A stretch of DNA of 25,725 nucleotides from JAGXFP01 sp039714535 (GTDB taxonomy: Bacteria; Desulfobacterota; Desulfobulbia; Desulfobulbales; JAGXFP01), in assembly GCA_039714535.1 (NCBI GenBank), contig JBDLJC010000049.1:1-25725 (forward strand), written 5' to 3'. The notes beneath the pieces were generated by a model that searched no databases, had not been told where the DNA came from, and saw only the letters and a program-made list of their open reading frames with translations. Below, one piece after another: positions 24,332 to 25,725 of this stretch. The position numbers were made by a program, and so were the translations under genes. Every line of letters begins with the position of its first letter. Positions within the stretch are counted from its first letter, which is position 1.

Positions 24332-24357
24332 CTGGATTGTGTAATTATACACTGGAT
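24332..24357 (+). promoter_or_regulatory. Palindrome and direct repeat upstream of the small membrane protein
   Basis: GTGTA-ATTA-TACAC (24339-24352) is a perfect palindrome, flanked by two CTGGAT copies (24332-24337 and 24352-24357) whose starts are 20 bp apart, about two helical turns. It lies about 70 bp before the next start. It could be an operator or contain the -10; no clear -35 was found. Confidence 0.35.
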
Positions 24358-24423
24358 AAAAATACAAGAAGCAAAGTAATGCTAAAATTAACATTGTTTA
24401 CAATAAAACTTTAGGAGAAAATC

Positions 24424-24630
24424 ATGAGCACAGAGATACAGACATTAATGCTTAAACTTTCACAAATTGTAACTTTTTTAGTAGGTATTGCGTTTACCTC
24501 CTATAATCTAGTCAGCTTTAAGGTTGATAAGTCTGGTTACTACTTTCATGACGACAACCAGCTTTGGTTGGCGTTTGGAATATGTTTTTTAACGGTTGCC
24601 TATGCAATAAAAAACTGGAAGAAATTGTAG
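24424..24630 (+). CDS. Small two-helix membrane protein, unknown function
   Basis: 68 aa, not recognised as a family. Two hydrophobic stretches (about 12-30, SQIVTFLVGIAFTSYNLV, and 47-62, WLAFGICFLTVAYAI) flank a polar loop with KVDKSGYYFHDD, and the C-terminus is basic (KNWKKL). AGGAG six to seven bases before the ATG is a very good ribosome site. The gene is AT-rich compared with its neighbours and has its own upstream palindrome and strong terminator, so it looks like a self-contained unit. Possible roles range from a small stress membrane protein to a transferred cargo gene; none is shown by sequence. Confidence 0.75.
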   Translation: MSTEIQTLMLKLSQIVTFLVGIAFTSYNLVSFKVDKSGYYFHDDNQLWLAFGICFLTVAYAIKNWKKL

Positions 24631-24713
24631 TTTGGTCTGTTTTCCCCGGTACGTTTTCCTCCTTAGTTTAGAGAAGATGCAATTAATTTGCAACGGCTTG
24701 CCAGTACCATAAA

Positions 24714-24753
24714 AAAAGCGGCTTAGAAAATAACTCTAGCCGCTTTTAATTTT
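24714..24753 (+). terminator. Strong rho-independent terminator, likely bidirectional
   Basis: AAAAGCGGCT (24714-24723) pairs perfectly with AGCCGCTTTT (24738-24747); three further inner pairs form after one bulge, leaving a short loop. TTTTAATTTT follows on the plus strand and seven A's precede the stem, so the minus-strand transcript also gets a T-run. It lies 83 bp after the small membrane gene. Confidence 0.85.
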
Positions 24754-24889
24754 AGTGCTCAATACATCTCCGACTTTAATAGCCGGTTGCCAAAAAATAA
24801 ATATGTTCCGGTTTATCCACTGCTTGTCATTACTTCAACTCTTCTCGCAAGCAAGAGTCAAACGGAGACCTGGCTCCTTTCAGATTACA

Positions 24890-24919
24890 GGGAAAAATAG
24901 CACTATGCCCCCAGATCTC
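24890..24919 (+). repeat. Degenerate ~30-bp repeat, copy A
   Basis: This stretch runs GGGAAAAATAG, CACTATG, then CCCCCAGATCTC. It aligns with copy B at 25587-25614 with four substitutions and a 2-base gap. It lies just before the lipoprotein ribosome site. Similar core GTCCCCA(A/G) occurs at 6276-6286 and 24245-24255. Confidence 0.6.
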
Positions 24920-24933
24920 TGGAGAAAAAAGAA

Positions 24934-25437
24934 ATGAATTCAACAGCTTACAAGATAACAACAGTCACCTTCATCCTGGCCCTGATCTGCACCGGTTGCG
25001 GTAACTCCGCCGGCAAGGGACAGGCAAGAGAACTGTCCGGTAGCAGTAAGGTGGTGAGTCTCAAGAGCAGCAAGTCGGTAAAAAAACAACTCTACTCACA
25101 GTACAAAGAATGGAAAGGGGTCAGATATAAGGCAAACGGCCTGAGTAAAAAAGGGATCGACTGCTCGGGTTTCGTCCACCTTACTTTCAGGGATAAACTC
25201 GACCGGAAGATCCCCAGGACAACGTCCCAGCTTTCCAGACTTGGCAGCAAGATCAGCCGAAAACAGTTGCGGGCCGGTGATCTGGTTTTCTTCAAAACCG
25301 GCATCAAGATCAGGCACGTCGGTATCTACGTCGAAAAGGGTAAATTTCTCCACGCCTCCAGCAGTAAGGGAGTGATCATCTCCCGGCTGGACAATGTCTA
25401 CTGGCAGAAACATTTCTGGCACGCCCGCCGAGTATAG
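24934..25437 (+). CDS. NlpC/P60-family lipoprotein, putative peptidoglycan endopeptidase
   Basis: 167 aa. The signal peptide ends in a lipobox, LICTGC, with C22 as the lipid-carrying Cys, so the mature protein is membrane anchored. The NlpC/P60 domain (about 50-165) has the catalytic Cys C77 in GIDCSGFVH, His H128 in RHVGIYVEKGKF, and a third polar residue H140 in FLHASSSKG. PRTTSQL (94-100) and LRAGDLVFFK (112-121) are standard for the family. Family knowledge: these enzymes cut gamma-D-Glu to diamino acid or related bonds in the cell wall, like E. coli Spr/MepS. GGAGA eight bases before the ATG supports the start. It stands alone between two copies of a short repeat. Catalytic residues look intact. 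Confidence 0.94.
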   Translation: MNSTAYKITTVTFILALICTGCGNSAGKGQARELSGSSKVVSLKSSKSVKKQLYSQYKEWKGVRYKANGLSKKGIDCSGFVHLTFRDKLDRKIPRTTSQLSRLGSKISRKQLRAGDLVFFKTGIKIRHVGIYVEKGKFLHASSSKGVIISRLDNVYWQKHFWHARRV

Positions 25438-25725
25438 AAATCACCCGCGCTATACCCCTCCCCCTAACCGCAGAGAAGGCAGGATGATGGATCGCACCCT
25501 ACCTTCTTGATACTAACGGTTTTATGCAAAAGGCAGAAAAGATTGCCGAGCGTATTTTACGTCCTGACAGGTCAGGTTGACCCAGAGGGAAATAGTATTA
25601 TGTCCCCAGATTTCAGATTTTATAAGGGTAGATTCAAGTTCAAAGTGCACCACCTAAGCTGAAAACAGGACATGACAGGACTTCTGGTATGTTGAGAAGA
25701 TCGACCAACTCACAACCAGAAGGAG
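25438..25725. other. Gene-free right edge of the window
   Basis: No complete gene is seen. Landmarks are the palindrome CCTGAC-ag-GTCAGG (25563-25576) and copy B of the degenerate repeat (25587-25614). A short frame starting ATG at 25690 is cut by the edge after 12 codons (MLRRSTNSQPEG), has no support and may be nothing. There is no terminator hairpin after the lipoprotein. Confidence 0.55.
25587..25614 (+). repeat. Degenerate ~30-bp repeat, copy B
   Basis: GGGAAATAG, TATTATG, then TCCCCAGATTTC. It matches copy A (24890-24919) over 28 positions with four substitutions and one 2-base gap. The two copies, in the same direction, flank the NlpC/P60 gene. Such motifs often surround REP-associated or IS200-like transposases, but none is seen in the window. 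Confidence 0.6.

Larger units (their letters stand above)
24631..24933. other. Interval between the small membrane protein and the lipoprotein
   Basis: About 300 bp without a supported gene. It contains the strong terminator at 24714-24753 and, at its right end, copy A of a degenerate repeat (24890-24919) just before the lipoprotein start. A 60-codon frame (24755-24937) overlaps the lipoprotein start and looks like chance. Confidence 0.6.

Noticed and set aside
24755..24937. 60-codon frame between the terminator and the lipoprotein
   Set aside because: It overlaps the lipoprotein start, has no ribosome site and no recognisable features.
1..25725. CRISPR arrays, tRNA or rRNA genes, intact transposases or integrases
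   Set aside because: No spaced direct repeats, cloverleaf-like sequence, rRNA motifs or DDE/HUH/tyrosine recombinase motifs were seen in reading both strands.

Overview
The window reads as a chromosome segment of an anaerobic, Gram-negative bacterium of the Desulfobacterota (former Deltaproteobacteria) type. This rests on an ExbB/ExbD/ExbD/AgmX-type gliding-like motor cassette, large PAS-rich hybrid kinases with H-box GG(V/I)AHDFNNILTAI, an HD-GYP regulator, an outer-membrane style lipoprotein, and moderate GC content that varies from gene to gene. The assignment is inferred from gene content; no rRNA or tRNA gene was seen.

Layout. (1) 1-99 is a heptamer tandem repeat cut by the window edge. 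(2) 226-3281 (+) is a four-gene proton-motive-force cassette: ExbB/TolQ/MotA-like channel, two ExbD/TolR-like proteins and a TonB/AgmX-like transducer. The first ExbD-like protein lacks the usual membrane aspartate. (3) 3282-3927 holds no gene, but has a promoter-like site and two hairpins. (4) 8304-3928 (-) holds an acyl-CoA-ligase-type AMP-binding enzyme, a small putative membrane protein and a membrane-bound hybrid histidine kinase. (5) 8591-10553 (+) is hisD overlapping rsmG, ending at a hairpin. (6) 12767-10803 (-) is a second, soluble hybrid kinase; both kinases carry a Cys-rich PAS insert. (7) 13235-16887 (+) is a membrane-organisation operon: long NfeD (ClpP-class protease), short NfeD, flotillin-like FloA and a single-TM protein, closed by a strong terminator. 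(8) 18826-17137 (-) is a decayed REC-HPt remnant followed by an intact REC/HD-GYP regulator. (9) 19210-18977 (-) is the C-terminal stub of an SbcC/Rad50-like ATPase. (10) 24193-19437 (-) is an intact SbcD/YhaO-like nuclease and SbcC/YhaN-like ATPase pair with overlapping ATGA. (11) 24424-24753 (+) is an AT-rich mini-unit with a small membrane protein and a strong terminator. (12) 24934-25437 (+) is an NlpC/P60 lipoprotein flanked by two copies of a degenerate ~28-30 bp motif.

How they fit together. Most genes serve the envelope or signalling: energised trans-envelope machinery, lipid activation, flotillin/NfeD microdomains, peptidoglycan remodelling and two-component or c-di-GMP control. The stretch 18.2-19.2 kb is a small decay zone with two independent gene remnants beside the DNA-repair pair. 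I did not find a clearly new multi-gene defence or mobile system. The best leads are the asymmetric ExbD pair, the Cys-rich PAS motif shared by both kinases, the ATPase stub, and a non-coding hairpin region near 3.8 kb.
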